Source: Bacillus sp. NTK034 (lineage in GTDB: Bacteria; Bacillota; Bacilli; Bacillales; Cytobacillaceae). Taken from it: 64,000 nucleotides of DNA. The notes under the pieces were generated by a model that saw only the letters and a list, made by a program, of their open reading frames with translations, ran no database searches and had not been told where the DNA came from. Below, piece by piece: positions 17,143 through 26,440 of the stretch (its first letter is position 1; each line of letters opens with the position of its first letter). Position numbers and translations under genes: made by a program. The DNA lies in assembly GCF_017303275.1 (NCBI RefSeq), contig NZ_JAFKOJ010000001.1, forward strand, positions 372,001-436,000. Direction: 5' to 3'.

Positions 17143-18540
17143 ATGCATCAGGAACATGCAGCATTGAATTTGAAGCCGCTGGAGGCGCTTATTGTAACTT
17201 TAATAATCCTTGGCGGGATTAGCTATTCTATTATTTTCGCAGGGGCAGTGCCACATATTCCGGTTGTTTTCGCGATAATGGGGTTAATTGCTTATGGTTT
17301 AATAAAAAAAGTATCCATTACACAGCTGGAAAAAGGGCTGATTGAAGGTGCCCAGTCTGGATTAGGGGCGATTTTCATTTTCTTTTTAATCGGCATGCTG
17401 ATAAGCAGCTGGATGGCAAGCGGAACCATTCCTACATTTATTTATCTGGCTCTGGAAGCTGTTAATGGAAAGTTCTTTTATGCCATTGTGTTTGTGGTAG
17501 CATCTGTGATTGGCATGAGCATTGGAAGCTCACTTACGACGGCTGCTACATTAGGAGTGGCCTTTATGGGAGTCAGCTCTGCTTTGGGTCTATCGGATGC
17601 GATTACTGCAGGTGCGGTTATATCCGGCGCATTTTTTGGAGATAAAATGTCTCCGTTGTCAGATACAACAAACCTGGCATCATCGACAGTTAAGGTGGAT
17701 TTATTTGAGCATATTAAGACTATGGCATGGACAACGATTCCTTCGTTTATCATTTCTTTGGCAATCTTTGCTGTGCTGTCACCAGGCGAGGCAGCGTCTG
17801 ATTTTTCAAAGATTGCCCAGCTGAAAACAACTCTGCTGGATGAGGGGCTGGTACATTGGTACTCCCTAATTCCATTTGTCATTTTGACTATTATGGCCAT
17901 TAAAAGAGTATCAGCTATCATCACGCTGTCTGCCGGAATTTTATCGGCATTAATCTTAGCCATTTTTGTTCAAAACAGCTTCGCATTCGAAAGAATGATG
18001 TCATTGCTGTATTCGGGATATGCCTCAAAAAGTGGTTCAGAGGAAGTTGACGCACTATTATCAAGAGGCGGCATGGAAAGCATGATGTTTTCTATTTCTT
18101 TGGTATTGCTTGCACTTTCTATGGGTGGTTTATTCTTAAAGCTTGGCATTCTTCCAGCTTTGCTTGAAGGCATCAAAGGAGTATTGAATCGTGTGTCCGC
18201 TCTGGTGGCGGCAGCAGCAGGAACAGCAATCGGGATTAACTTCCTGCTTGGTGAACAGTATCTGTCGATTCTCTTAACTGGGAATGCTTTCACGGAACCT
18301 TTTGAAAAAGCCGGACTGCACCCGAAGAATCTTTCGAGGATTCTTGAGGATGCCGGCACCGTGGTAAATCCGTTAGTCCCGTGGAGTGTTTGCGGAGTTT
18401 TTCTAACAGGTGTACTGGGAGTGGAAACATCAGCTTACCTGCCGTTTGCTTTCTTCTGTATACTAAGTCCGGTTATTACTCTTATCTATGGATTCACTGG
18501 TATAAAAATCGAAAAAATTGAGAAAAAAGCAGCTGTGTAA
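17143..18540 (+). CDS. NhaC-family Na+/H+ antiporter-like transporter
   Basis: The 465-aa membrane protein has about eleven hydrophobic helices and NhaC motifs GSSLTTAATLGVAF near residue 128 and GDKMSPLSDTTNLAS near residue 167. Family members exchange Na+ for H+, sometimes with an organic acid such as malate or lactate. The start follows AGGAGG. The T-box leader, probably reading tyrosine codons, suggests that this member transports or responds to an amino acid, as proposed for other T-box-linked NhaC genes. That substrate is inference. Confidence 0.88.
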   Translation: MHQEHAALNLKPLEALIVTLIILGGISYSIIFAGAVPHIPVVFAIMGLIAYGLIKKVSITQLEKGLIEGAQSGLGAIFIFFLIGMLISSWMASGTIPTFIYLALEAVNGKFFYAIVFVVASVIGMSIGSSLTTAATLGVAFMGVSSALGLSDAITAGAVISGAFFGDKMSPLSDTTNLASSTVKVDLFEHIKTMAWTTIPSFIISLAIFAVLSPGEAASDFSKIAQLKTTLLDEGLVHWYSLIPFVILTIMAIKRVSAIITLSAGILSALILAIFVQNSFAFERMMSLLYSGYASKSGSEEVDALLSRGGMESMMFSISLVLLALSMGGLFLKLGILPALLEGIKGVLNRVSALVAAAAGTAIGINFLLGEQYLSILLTGNAFTEPFEKAGLHPKNLSRILEDAGTVVNPLVPWSVCGVFLTGVLGVETSAYLPFAFFCILSPVITLIYGFTGIKIEKIEKKAAV

Positions 18541-18553
18541 TGCTGCTTTTTTT
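18523..18553 (+). terminator. Terminator overlapping the antiporter stop codon
   Basis: Arms AAAAAAGCAG and CTGCTTTTTT flank the stop codon of the antiporter gene, followed by further T. Confidence 0.88.
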
Positions 18554-18561
18554 CTGTGGGC

Positions 18562-18626
18562 AAAGAACCTTATTATTTCGAATTTTGAATGATAGAACCT
18601 CTTTAAAGTCAAATATAAGGTTCTTT
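18562..18626. repeat. 12-bp perfect inverted repeat
   Basis: AAAGAACCTTAT at 18562-18573 and ATAAGGTTCTTT at 18615-18626 are exact reverse complements with a 41-base loop. They lie between the antiporter terminator and the RND pump gene. Function unknown; there is no T tract. Confidence 0.7.
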
Positions 18627-18747
18627 ATCCCCATTTAACAGCACATTGATTTCTTGCATAGTGATTGCTGCTTTAATATAGTTAAAATGTATTTTAACCA
18701 ATCATTGCAGCGTCATTTAATTACTGACTTTGAAAGGAGCAGAATGT

Positions 18748-21700
18748 GTGCGAATAAGTGATTTTTCAATCAAAAGGCCAATCTTTACATTGGTTACGAT
18801 GTTCTTAGTGCTTATTTTAGGGGTTGTCTCCCTCTTGAATATTCCATTAAAACTCATACCCGATCTGAATCCTCCTGTAGGAGTAGTAGTAACTTCATAT
18901 CCAGGAGCAAGTCCTGATGAAGTGGTGGAAAAAGTAACAAAGCCGCTCGAGGAAAATCTGGCAACATTGCCGGGGATTAAAACCCTAACCTCCACCTCTC
19001 AAGAGAGCGCAAACTTCATTCTGATGCAATTTTCCTGGACTACAGATATAGATGAAATACAAAGTGAGGTTATTCAAAGGCTGGACCAGACACAGCTTCC
19101 TGATGAAGCTGATAAACCCCGCTTTATGAAGTTTGATCCTGCCCAGTTTCCGATCATACAATTATCCCTCAGTGCAGATGAGGAGCCTGAAGCATTAAGA
19201 AGGCTTGCAGAACAACTGAATCTGGAGCTGACCAAAGTTGAAGGAGTAGCAAGCGTAAATCTCTCCGGAACAGCTATTAAGGAAGTAAGGGTGGAACTTG
19301 ATCAGGAAAAACTAAGAGATTTCAAACTAAGCCAGGCTGATGTTGTGGATGTAATTGAATCCAATAATATTTCAATGCCAGGTGATCCGGTTTTGACTGA
19401 GGGAAAAGAGCTGACAACCAGGATCATTAGTTCCATTGATTCCCTAAATACGCTTAAAAAACTTACCGTAACAGTTGACCCTGCAACTGGCGATAAAGTA
19501 AGCCTTGAAGATATCTCAAAGGTTCAGCTGGCCAGCCAGGATGATCGAACCATCACGCGCACAAACCAGTCTCCATCCGTCTTACTGAGTGTCCTGCAGC
19601 AATCAGATGCTAATACGGCAGAAGTTTCAAATCAGTTCATACAACAATTGGATGATCTTCTTGAGAAAGAACAATTTGAAAATATTGAATCAGAAATTCT
19701 TTTTGACCAGGGAGATTACATAAACCTTGCAATAGGGAATATTTCCAATTCACTGATTCTTGGCGGTGCTTTTGCCATGATTGTGCTATTTTTCTTTTTG
19801 AAAAATGTTAAAAGCCCGCTTATTATTGGCATCTCTATTCCCTATTCTGTTATTTTTACCTTTGTTTTAATGTATTTTTCAGATTTCACCTTAAATATTA
19901 TGACACTCGGCGGATTGGCGCTTGGAATTGGAATGCTGGTGGATAATTCCATCGTAGTTATTGAAAATATTTACCGCCATTTATCAATGGGGAAAGATTC
20001 TAAAACGGCTGCCAGCGATGGAGCTAAAGAAGTAGGAGGTGCGATTACTGCTTCAACACTGACGACTGTCGCTGTATTCCTCCCTGTAGTATTTATAACT
20101 GGAATCATCGGTGAATTGTTTAAGGAGTTTGCCCTGACCATTTCCTTTAGCCTATTTGCATCTCTAATTGTTGCACTGACAGTTGTGCCAATGCTGGCGA
20201 GCAGACTGCTGAAGTCTCCAAAAACAAACATTGAGACAAAACGGCAGGAATCAGGCTTAATGCGTTCACTTGAAAAATCAATTAAATGGTCTTTGCGGAA
20301 TCGTGCTGTGGTAATAGCGATTACCATGCTGTTATTGGCAGCGGGCAGCTTTGGAATGACCACAGTAGGCACACAATTTCTTCCGAATGCAGATGAAGGC
20401 TTCTTTACGGTGCGTATGGAGCTTGAAAACGGCACTGCACTTTCAGAAACAGAAAAGGTTATATCTGCTCTAGAGGAAGAATTAAAGGATGAAGAAGAGG
20501 TAGATACATATGTAAGCCTCATTGGAACTACACAGGAAGGATCCTTCCGGGGCTCGAAGAATGCCAATATCGCTGAATTGTATATCAAAATGAAAGGGCT
20601 TGATCAGCGGGAAAGATCAACATTTGAATTTGCCGATGATGTCAAAAAGGATCTGGAAAATGCTGCAACAAAGGTTAATGAAACTGCCGAACTCTCATTT
20701 AACATGCAATCTTCATCCGGTACAGCTCCGAATACACTGACTTTCAGTGTAAGAGATACAGATCCAAACCGCTTAACGGATAATGTAGATAAAATCTATA
20801 ATTCATTGAAGGACTTGGATGATGTAACAGAATTATCGACTGACCTTATGGATACCGTTGAAGAAATTCAAATTACTGTGGACCGTGAAAAGGCGCTTGA
20901 GCACGGCCTGGCTCCTGCCCAGGTGGCCATGGCAGTAAATGATGTAACAAGGGGCAATCGGGCAACACAAATGATAGATGAAGAATCAAATATATATGGT
21001 GTCTTTGTTGAGTACGACAGAAAAGTCACACAGGATATAGATAATTTAAAAAAATTGCTTATAAAAAAGCCTGATGGAAATTATACTTCTCTCAGTGACG
21101 TAACGAAAATAGAACGCGGAGAAGGACCGGTCAATATTCAGCGAATCAATCAGCAGGATGCTGTCCAATTTACATTAAAGTACAAGTCTTCAACAAACAT
21201 GGGTGCCATGTCAAAAGAAGTGGATAAAGAAATTGCTGATCTGGATTTGCCGGATGAAACGGAGATTGTTTTTAGCGGTGACAGGGAGCTGCTGGAATCA
21301 TCCATTGATGACCTGATTCTGGCCTTTGTACTGGCAATCATCTTTATTTACCTTGTCATGGCAGCACAATTTGAGTCGCTGAAGTATCCGTTAGTTATCA
21401 TGTTTACTGTGCCTCTCATGGTGATAGGGGTGGCAATTGCTCTTACTGCAACCCAAACACCTATCAGCTTAACTGCAATTATCGGGATTATTGTGCTGGC
21501 AGGAATTGTCGTTAATAATGCAATAGTCATAGTCGATTATATAAATCAAAAGAAAGAGAATAGCCTTAGGACCTACGATGCGATAATCATTTCAGTTAAG
21601 GACCGTGCAAGGCCAATACTTATGACAGCTCTAACAACTATACTAGGGCTAGTTCCTCTTGCCCTCGGAATAGGAGAAGGAACTGAAATTAACCAGCCTA

Positions 21701-22035
21701 TGGGGATTGCTCTGATAGGCGGGCTGATCAGCAGTACGTTCCTGACTCTATTTGTGATACCTGTTGTATATAGTTTCTTTGACAAGGATACAAGGCGGTT
21801 AAATAAAATGTATGCAACACCGGATGGCCATTTAGTGCCAGCTTACCTGCTTGAAGAGAGAGTGGGGGAAGACTGGAATCACAATAAAGGTGCAGACGAC
21901 AAAAATCAGCTACAATCCCCTGAAGAAAGATCCTACAGCAGAGATGATATGGCTGGCATGCTTGAAGAGTTATTAAAAATTGTAAAAGAAGATAATAATG
22001 AAAAAAAAGAACACAACAGGGATGAAAATACCTAA
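18748..22035 (+). CDS. RND-family efflux pump (SwrC/AcrB type)
   Basis: This 1095-aa inner-membrane pump has the twelve-helix RND layout with two large extracytoplasmic loops. Visible motifs are RPIFTLV at the N-terminus, GGLALGIGMLVDNSIVVIENI near residue 390, and GIIVLAGIVVNNAIVIVDYIN near residue 915. It probably exports hydrophobic compounds by proton exchange; the B. subtilis relative SwrC (YerP) gives surfactin self-resistance. GTG 18748 is chosen because AAAGGAG lies eight bases before it. The C-terminal 80 residues are hydrophilic and rich in acidic residues. Confidence 0.9.
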   Translation: MRISDFSIKRPIFTLVTMFLVLILGVVSLLNIPLKLIPDLNPPVGVVVTSYPGASPDEVVEKVTKPLEENLATLPGIKTLTSTSQESANFILMQFSWTTDIDEIQSEVIQRLDQTQLPDEADKPRFMKFDPAQFPIIQLSLSADEEPEALRRLAEQLNLELTKVEGVASVNLSGTAIKEVRVELDQEKLRDFKLSQADVVDVIESNNISMPGDPVLTEGKELTTRIISSIDSLNTLKKLTVTVDPATGDKVSLEDISKVQLASQDDRTITRTNQSPSVLLSVLQQSDANTAEVSNQFIQQLDDLLEKEQFENIESEILFDQGDYINLAIGNISNSLILGGAFAMIVLFFFLKNVKSPLIIGISIPYSVIFTFVLMYFSDFTLNIMTLGGLALGIGMLVDNSIVVIENIYRHLSMGKDSKTAASDGAKEVGGAITASTLTTVAVFLPVVFITGIIGELFKEFALTISFSLFASLIVALTVVPMLASRLLKSPKTNIETKRQESGLMRSLEKSIKWSLRNRAVVIAITMLLLAAGSFGMTTVGTQFLPNADEGFFTVRMELENGTALSETEKVISALEEELKDEEEVDTYVSLIGTTQEGSFRGSKNANIAELYIKMKGLDQRERSTFEFADDVKKDLENAATKVNETAELSFNMQSSSGTAPNTLTFSVRDTDPNRLTDNVDKIYNSLKDLDDVTELSTDLMDTVEEIQITVDREKALEHGLAPAQVAMAVNDVTRGNRATQMIDEESNIYGVFVEYDRKVTQDIDNLKKLLIKKPDGNYTSLSDVTKIERGEGPVNIQRINQQDAVQFTLKYKSSTNMGAMSKEVDKEIADLDLPDETEIVFSGDRELLESSIDDLILAFVLAIIFIYLVMAAQFESLKYPLVIMFTVPLMVIGVAIALTATQTPISLTAIIGIIVLAGIVVNNAIVIVDYINQKKENSLRTYDAIIISVKDRARPILMTALTTILGLVPLALGIGEGTEINQPMGIALIGGLISSTFLTLFVIPVVYSFFDKDTRRLNKMYATPDGHLVPAYLLEERVGEDWNHNKGADDKNQLQSPEERSYSRDDMAGMLEELLKIVKEDNNEKKEHNRDENT

Positions 22036-22042
22036 ACGTATG

Positions 22043-22071
22043 CGGGCTCCTTCTATTAGAAGGGGCCTTTT
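22043..22071 (+). terminator. Terminator after the RND pump gene
   Basis: Ten-base-pair stem GGCTCCTTCT/AGAAGGGGCC (allowing one G-U) is followed by TTTT. Confidence 0.75.
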
Positions 22072-22201
22072 GGCATGCTTGTGTCAAAATTGAATTCATT
22101 ATTTTAATGGGGTTTCAGGAAAATATCTGGAAAATTCTTTTGATAATTGGCCAATAATCAGAGCACAATAAAAGTATCGACTTGTAGCTGGTGGTAATGA
22201 A

Positions 22202-22678
22202 ATGAAAAAACTCAGTAAACTAGAAGCAGTTTTTTGGAGTATTGCATTGCCTGGTTTTAGCCAATTATTAATGGGGCAGCTGTGGAAGGGAACATTATTT
22301 GTCGCGCTTGAATTTATCATTAATGTATACAGCCATTTTAATTCAGCCATCATGCTCAGTTTTATGGGAGAAATTGATAAAGCGGTTCATGTCCTTAATT
22401 ATCAGTGGCTCATGTTTTACCCCTGTCTTTACATGTTTGCGATGTGGGATGCATATCGTACTGCTATGCCCGAAAATGAAGAATTATCTTTCCTTCCCTT
22501 TGTGTTTAGTGCCTATTTTGTGACAGTAGGACTTATGTACTCAACTAAGCTGAAATTATTTGGAGTCTTTTTTGGGCCGGTCTTTCTTCCCATGCTTTTT
22601 GTTATTCCGGGTGTATTAACCGGTCTATTGATCAGATGGATTATTTTGAAATGGAGAAAGCACCCGGTGCAAAGTTAA
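22202..22678 (+). CDS. Small multi-spanning membrane protein
   Basis: The 158-aa product has four or so hydrophobic helices. The N-terminal segment AVFWSIALPGFSQLLMGQ followed by WKGTLF resembles the glycine/proline turn of TM2-type membrane proteins, but I cannot assign a family with confidence. The ribosome site is weak (GGTGG). It stands alone between two terminators. Confidence 0.65.
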   Translation: MKKLSKLEAVFWSIALPGFSQLLMGQLWKGTLFVALEFIINVYSHFNSAIMLSFMGEIDKAVHVLNYQWLMFYPCLYMFAMWDAYRTAMPENEELSFLPFVFSAYFVTVGLMYSTKLKLFGVFFGPVFLPMLFVIPGVLTGLLIRWIILKWRKHPVQS

Positions 22679-22701
22679 GATGGCACATGATTTTATTAAT
22701 G

Positions 22702-22755
22702 AAAAAAGCTTTGGCACACTAATCAATTTAGTGATTGTTAAAGCTTTTTTTCTTT
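22702..22755 (+). terminator. Terminator after the small membrane protein gene
   Basis: Outer arms AAAAAAGCTTT and AAAGCTTTTTT with inner CACTAAT/TTTAGTG pairing, followed by T-rich sequence. Confidence 0.85.
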
Positions 22756-22778
22756 TATAAAAATAAAATTTTTTATTA

Positions 22779-22808
22779 ACCCCCAAAAATCTCTTTCATG
22801 ATTCCGTA
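22779..22808 (+). promoter_or_regulatory. Candidate sigma-I promoter of the DUF5667 gene
   Basis: ACCCCC at 22779-22784 followed by an A run and CGTA at 22805-22808 (20-bp gap) resembles the sigma-I pattern (ACCCCC, then CGAA or CGWA). A similar arrangement precedes sigI itself at 24129. Exact spacing rules are from memory. Confidence 0.5.
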
Positions 22809-22858
22809 CAGTTGTAATGAACAAGCGGCCGCTTTAATTAAATTCTGAGGTGAAATCA

Positions 22859-24076
22859 TTGAAATTTTTATCCAGCAAAGAAATGAATAAAATCGCAAAA
22901 AGCGCACTAGCGCTAGTGATTGCAGGAACATTCACATTTTCAGCCGCAACAGCTTTTGCGAATGAAAACAAGGAAGATGCAGATTTTGAAACAGTTGAAA
23001 TAAAAAATGATCTGTCAGCTGAATCCACTGAAAATGCTAAAGAAAAGCTTGATGAAAATGAATCAGAAGCCCCATCTCTATTGCCTGGAAGCTTCTTCTA
23101 CTTTGCAAAGCTTGCATTGGAAAAAGTGAAGCTTGCTTTAACTTTTGATGACATTAAAGATGCAAAATTGCTTGCAGGATATGCAGCAGAGCGCATGGCT
23201 GAAGCAGAAGCACTTTTGGCTGAAGGAAAAGAAGAAGAAGCTTTAGAAGCAATAGAAAAAGCACTGGAACAGATGGAAAACGCTGATACCATCGTTGATG
23301 AAGCGAATGAAGACCAAGAAAAATCAAAACCAGGTGAGGAGGACAACGGTAATCTAATTAGCGAAAGCGAATTAGCTGAAGATGCTGATCCTGCTGAAGA
23401 CCCTGCAGACAATGTGGATATTTCTGATAATGGCACGTTGGAAAAGGAACCTGAAGATGAAGTAAAAGAAGCCCTTGCACAGAATATCATTGCCCTTCAG
23501 GCAAATTTTGCTAAGTTTTCAGAAAGATTCGATGAAAATCATCCTGCCATTTTAGCGATGCAAAAAAACATTGCTAAGTTCTCTGAAAAATGGTCTGAAC
23601 AAGTGATAGATGAAAAGGAATCTGGGCAAGCTGCAGAAATTGCGCCTGCACCGATTAAATCTGAAGATGCTTCTTCTGGAACTGAAACAGCAGAAAATCC
23701 GGAGAAAAAGATTGATAAATCAGCTCCTGAAGAGACAAATGTGTTACCTGAAGTTTCCGTGAAGGTGTCTAAAGAAGCAAAAGATGCAGCTAAAGCTGAG
23801 AATAAAAAAGCTCATGAAGAGGCAAAAGTTATAGAAGCCCAAAAGAGAGCGGAAGCAAAGGCGGCACGTGAAGAAGCTAGAAAAGCAGAAAAGGGAGCAC
23901 GCGAAGCAGCTAAACAAGCTGAAAAAGAAGCACGTGAGGCAGCTGGGAAAGCAGCAAAAGAACAGCAGGTAAAGAAGATTCAAGAAAAGCAGGCAGAAGC
24001 AAAGAGACATGCCGGCAAAGGAAAAGAGAAAGCTGAAGCAGCAAAAGGTCAAGGCAAAGAGAATAAAGACAACTGA
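22859..24076 (+). CDS. Secreted DUF5667-domain protein with Lys/Ala/Glu-rich tail
   Basis: The 405-aa precursor has a signal peptide (AKSALALVIAGTFTFSAATAFA). Residues about 65-150 match the DUF5667 pattern (LLPGSFFYFAKLALEKVKLALTF, then YAAERMAEAEALLAEG, helical and repeat-like). A long Glu/Ala/Lys low-complexity region predicted to be coiled coil follows. TTG 22859 is preferred because GAGGTG lies six bases before it; a GTG at 22850 has no such site. It adjoins sigI-rsgI and carries a similar candidate promoter, suggesting a cell-surface role in the sigma-I response. Confidence 0.78.
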   Translation: MKFLSSKEMNKIAKSALALVIAGTFTFSAATAFANENKEDADFETVEIKNDLSAESTENAKEKLDENESEAPSLLPGSFFYFAKLALEKVKLALTFDDIKDAKLLAGYAAERMAEAEALLAEGKEEEALEAIEKALEQMENADTIVDEANEDQEKSKPGEEDNGNLISESELAEDADPAEDPADNVDISDNGTLEKEPEDEVKEALAQNIIALQANFAKFSERFDENHPAILAMQKNIAKFSEKWSEQVIDEKESGQAAEIAPAPIKSEDASSGTETAENPEKKIDKSAPEETNVLPEVSVKVSKEAKDAAKAENKKAHEEAKVIEAQKRAEAKAAREEARKAEKGAREAAKQAEKEAREAAGKAAKEQQVKKIQEKQAEAKRHAGKGKEKAEAAKGQGKENKDN

Positions 24077-24128
24077 TTTTAGCTGGAAAGTAAAGCACTT
24101 CGAGGCTTACATTTCCTTAGCAAATAAA

Positions 24129-24160
24129 ACCACCCTAAAAAAAATAATCTGGACACCGTA
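24129..24160 (+). promoter_or_regulatory. Candidate sigma-I autoregulatory promoter of sigI
   Basis: ACCACCC at 24129-24135, an eight-A run and CGTA at 24157-24160 lie about 34 bases before the sigI start. A TATAAT (24164-24169) also lies just downstream but has no good -35 at the right distance. The resemblance to the DUF5667 gene promoter supports shared sigma-I control. Confidence 0.5.
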
Positions 24161-24193
24161 TGATATAATGTGTTTTGAAAAGAGGTGGGGCTA

Positions 24194-24937
24194 TTGCTAA
24201 GTTTATTGTTTATGGCGAAGAAGCGTAAAAGAACGCTCGAAGAAACGGTAGAGTTAATACAGCATGGAGATACAGCATTAAATAATGAGCTAATTGAGTC
24301 ATATAAGCCGTTTATTGCTAAAACAGTATCATCAGTCTGCAAGAGATACATACATGAATCAGATGATGAATTCAGCATTGGTCTCATCGCATTTAATGAA
24401 GCCATTCAAAAGTACAGTCCTGATAAAGGGAGTTCATTGATCAGTTTTTCGGAAGTGCTGATTAAAAGGCGGGTTATTGATTATATCCGCAAGCAATCCA
24501 AATTTCAGAATCTTAGTTTTAATGGAGGCTCTAATCTGGATGATGATGATACAGGTTCGGCGATTGAAGACGAATTGTCCATTGAAGACTTCAGGAAAAA
24601 AACGGATGAGGAACTGAGAAAAGAAGAAATCCTCCAGTTTACACAGATTCTTCAGGAGTTCGACCTTACTTTCAGCGATTTGATCGAGCAGTCTCCAAAA
24701 CATGCTGATGCACGAAAAAATGCGATGACTGTAGCCAAAATTCTGGTTGAAAATGATGAACTCAAAAATATTCTTTATGATAAAAAAAAGCTGCCGATAA
24801 AGCAGCTGGAGAGCTATGTATCCTTAAGCAGAAAAACAATAGAGAGAAACAGGAAATATATAATTGCCATTTCACTAATATTAACGGGTGATTATGTCTT
24901 TCTGAAGGATTATATCAAAGGGGTGTTGGAAACGTGA
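24194..24937 (+). CDS. sigI: RNA polymerase sigma factor SigI
   Basis: The 247-aa alternative sigma factor resembles B. subtilis SigI over its length: KPFIAKTVSSVCKRYI, DDEFSIGLIAFNEAI, IKRRVIDYIRKQ, ENSPKH-like SPKHADAR, and the C-terminal helix-turn-helix VSLSRKTIERNRKYI. SigI controls heat and cell-wall stress genes such as lytE and bcrC in B. subtilis. TTG 24194 is chosen since GAGGTG lies six bases upstream and the N-terminus LSLLF then matches the family. It overlaps rsgI by four bases. Confidence 0.93.
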   Translation: MLSLLFMAKKRKRTLEETVELIQHGDTALNNELIESYKPFIAKTVSSVCKRYIHESDDEFSIGLIAFNEAIQKYSPDKGSSLISFSEVLIKRRVIDYIRKQSKFQNLSFNGGSNLDDDDTGSAIEDELSIEDFRKKTDEELRKEEILQFTQILQEFDLTFSDLIEQSPKHADARKNAMTVAKILVENDELKNILYDKKKLPIKQLESYVSLSRKTIERNRKYIIAISLILTGDYVFLKDYIKGVLET

Positions 24938-26079
24938 AAACAGGAATTATCATGGAAATAAACGAACGTTTTTTAACACTATTAACCCCGGAAGGAGAAT
25001 TTCTGCGTGCTCGAAATCAAGATGGGGCATATGCACTTGGCCAGGAAATTGAATTCTTCCCAATAGAACTGAAAAACGGAAAAAAGTCATCGCCTTTAAC
25101 TATTTTTAATCTATTTAAAGGAAAAGGATTAATGGCAGCAGCTTTTGCACTAATGCTCGCAATCGTTTCTTTTTTGCCGTTCCTGCAAAACGATGAAGTG
25201 TATGCCTATATGTCAATAGACGTTAATCCGAGTATTGAATTAGGGGTCAATCAAAAATATCAGGTAGTAGAACTCGTGCCTTATAATGAAGAAGGAGAAT
25301 TCATCATCCAAAACATCAAGGACTGGAAAAAAAACAGTATTCATGAGGTAGCTGACAAAATTCTTCTTCAGATAAAGAAACAGGGCTATTTTAAGGAAAA
25401 CAAAGAGGTAGTCATTGCTGCCGTTTATACAGAACAGAGTAAAGAAGCGGATAAGCGCATTCAGGAGGAACTGGCAGATATTAAACAGGCTGCACAAAAA
25501 GAGCAGCTTGAAGTAACTTTACTGGAAGCAAGTGAAGAGGAAAGAGAAGCTGCTATAGAAAAAGGGCTCTCACCTGGATTATATAAAGAAAATAAATTAA
25601 AAGCTGACGCTGACAAGAAAGAAAAACCTGAACCTGCGAATCCGGTTAAACAGACAGATAAAGAAATTCATCCTCCGCAAAAGCCGGAAGAAAATACGCA
25701 AAGCCAATTAAAAAAGCAGGAGAAAGCAGAAGATAATAAAGAACAGCCTGCTGTTCCAGGGCAAATAAAGAAATCTGAGAACCAGCAAAATAACAGCGGT
25801 AATTACAAAGGAAATAATCCTGGAAGAGGGCACGATAATAAAGAAAAGAAAGATCAAGGAAATAACGTAAAAGCCCAAAAACATCAAAATCATCCAAGCG
25901 AAAAAAAAAATAATAAAGCTAATGAAAAAAGAAATAACCCCGAGAGAAATCCCAAAGAAAAAGAAAATGGGAAAAACAAAGGCGGGAATGGTCCTGAGAG
26001 AAACCATAAAGATAGGGACAATCGCAATAATTCAAGCGGAAATAAACAGGGAAAACACCATGAAAGAGGAAATCGATAA
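24934..26079 (+). CDS. rsgI: Anti-sigma-I factor RsgI
   Basis: The 381-aa membrane protein has an N-terminal cytoplasmic RsgI_N domain (residues 1-55) that holds SigI. One membrane helix follows (about 65-85, LMAAAFALMLAIVSFLPFL), then an extracytoplasmic domain with YMSIDVNPSIELGVN. The tail from about residue 220 is a Lys/Asn/Glu/Gln-rich low-complexity region of about 160 residues. GTG start overlaps the sigI stop, so expression is coupled. The tail lacks any carbohydrate-binding module seen in clostridial RsgI proteins. Confidence 0.92.
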   Translation: MKTGIIMEINERFLTLLTPEGEFLRARNQDGAYALGQEIEFFPIELKNGKKSSPLTIFNLFKGKGLMAAAFALMLAIVSFLPFLQNDEVYAYMSIDVNPSIELGVNQKYQVVELVPYNEEGEFIIQNIKDWKKNSIHEVADKILLQIKKQGYFKENKEVVIAAVYTEQSKEADKRIQEELADIKQAAQKEQLEVTLLEASEEEREAAIEKGLSPGLYKENKLKADADKKEKPEPANPVKQTDKEIHPPQKPEENTQSQLKKQEKAEDNKEQPAVPGQIKKSENQQNNSGNYKGNNPGRGHDNKEKKDQGNNVKAQKHQNHPSEKKNNKANEKRNNPERNPKEKENGKNKGGNGPERNHKDRDNRNNSSGNKQGKHHERGNR

Positions 26080-26093
26080 GAATAAAGTCCGGA

Positions 26094-26122
26094 GACAGCT
26101 CCGGACTTTTTCCATTATATGA
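26094..26122 (+). terminator. Terminator after rsgI
   Basis: Perfect stem AAGTCCGGAG/CTCCGGACTT with loop ACAG and a T run. Confidence 0.93.
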
Positions 26123-26127
26123 AGTTG

Positions 26128-26328
26128 TTATTTATTATTTTGACCGGACATTTGTGCCTGGGCTTGCTGAACTAATCGCTTAGTAATTTCTCCGCCTACA
26201 GATCCGTTAGCCCGGGATACAGTATCAGAGCCTAATTGAACACCAAATTCCTGGGCAATTTCATATTTAACCTGGTCCATGTATTGTTCAATCCCAGGAA
26301 CTAAAAGCTTATTGCTGCTTCTTGCCAT
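26128..26328 (-). CDS. Alpha/beta-type small acid-soluble spore protein
   Basis: The 66-aa protein has the SASP core: [13 protein letters not shown] with the GPR protease cleavage site (E-I/A region), and [16 protein letters not shown] near the C-terminus. These proteins coat and protect spore DNA in the forespore. ATG 26328 is nine bases after AGGAG; a TTG three codons upstream is less likely. A CATACTA element at 26383-26389 on the minus strand fits the -10 of a sigma-G promoter. Confidence 0.95.
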   Translation of the reverse strand: MARSSNKLLVPGIEQYMDQVKYEIAQEFGVQLGSDTVSRANGSVGGEITKRLVQQAQAQMSGQNNK

Positions 26329-26382
26329 TGTATTCAACTCCTTTTTATTGGTCTTACAGAGTTTATTTTCCCTCTGTATTTG

Positions 26383-26411
26383 TAGTATGAATTAAAAAGG
26401 GAGTTTCATAA
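26383..26411 (-). promoter_or_regulatory. Putative sigma-G promoter of the SASP gene
   Basis: On the minus strand CATACTA (26383-26389) matches the sigma-G -10 pattern. A TTATG about 17 bases upstream is a partial match to the -35. The call is supported mainly by the SASP gene it precedes. Confidence 0.45.
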
Positions 26412-26440
26412 GTGGAAATATTTCGGCATAAGCAGTTTCT

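Noticed and set aside
25708..26007. Long open frames opposite rsgI and the DUF5667 gene
   Set aside because: They mirror Lys/Glu/Asn-rich coding sequence, giving Phe/Leu-rich shadow peptides without ribosome sites.
25600..26070. Low-complexity repeats in the rsgI tail as a possible CRISPR or tandem repeat
   Set aside because: There are no constant-length units or spacers; it is a compositionally biased protein tail.
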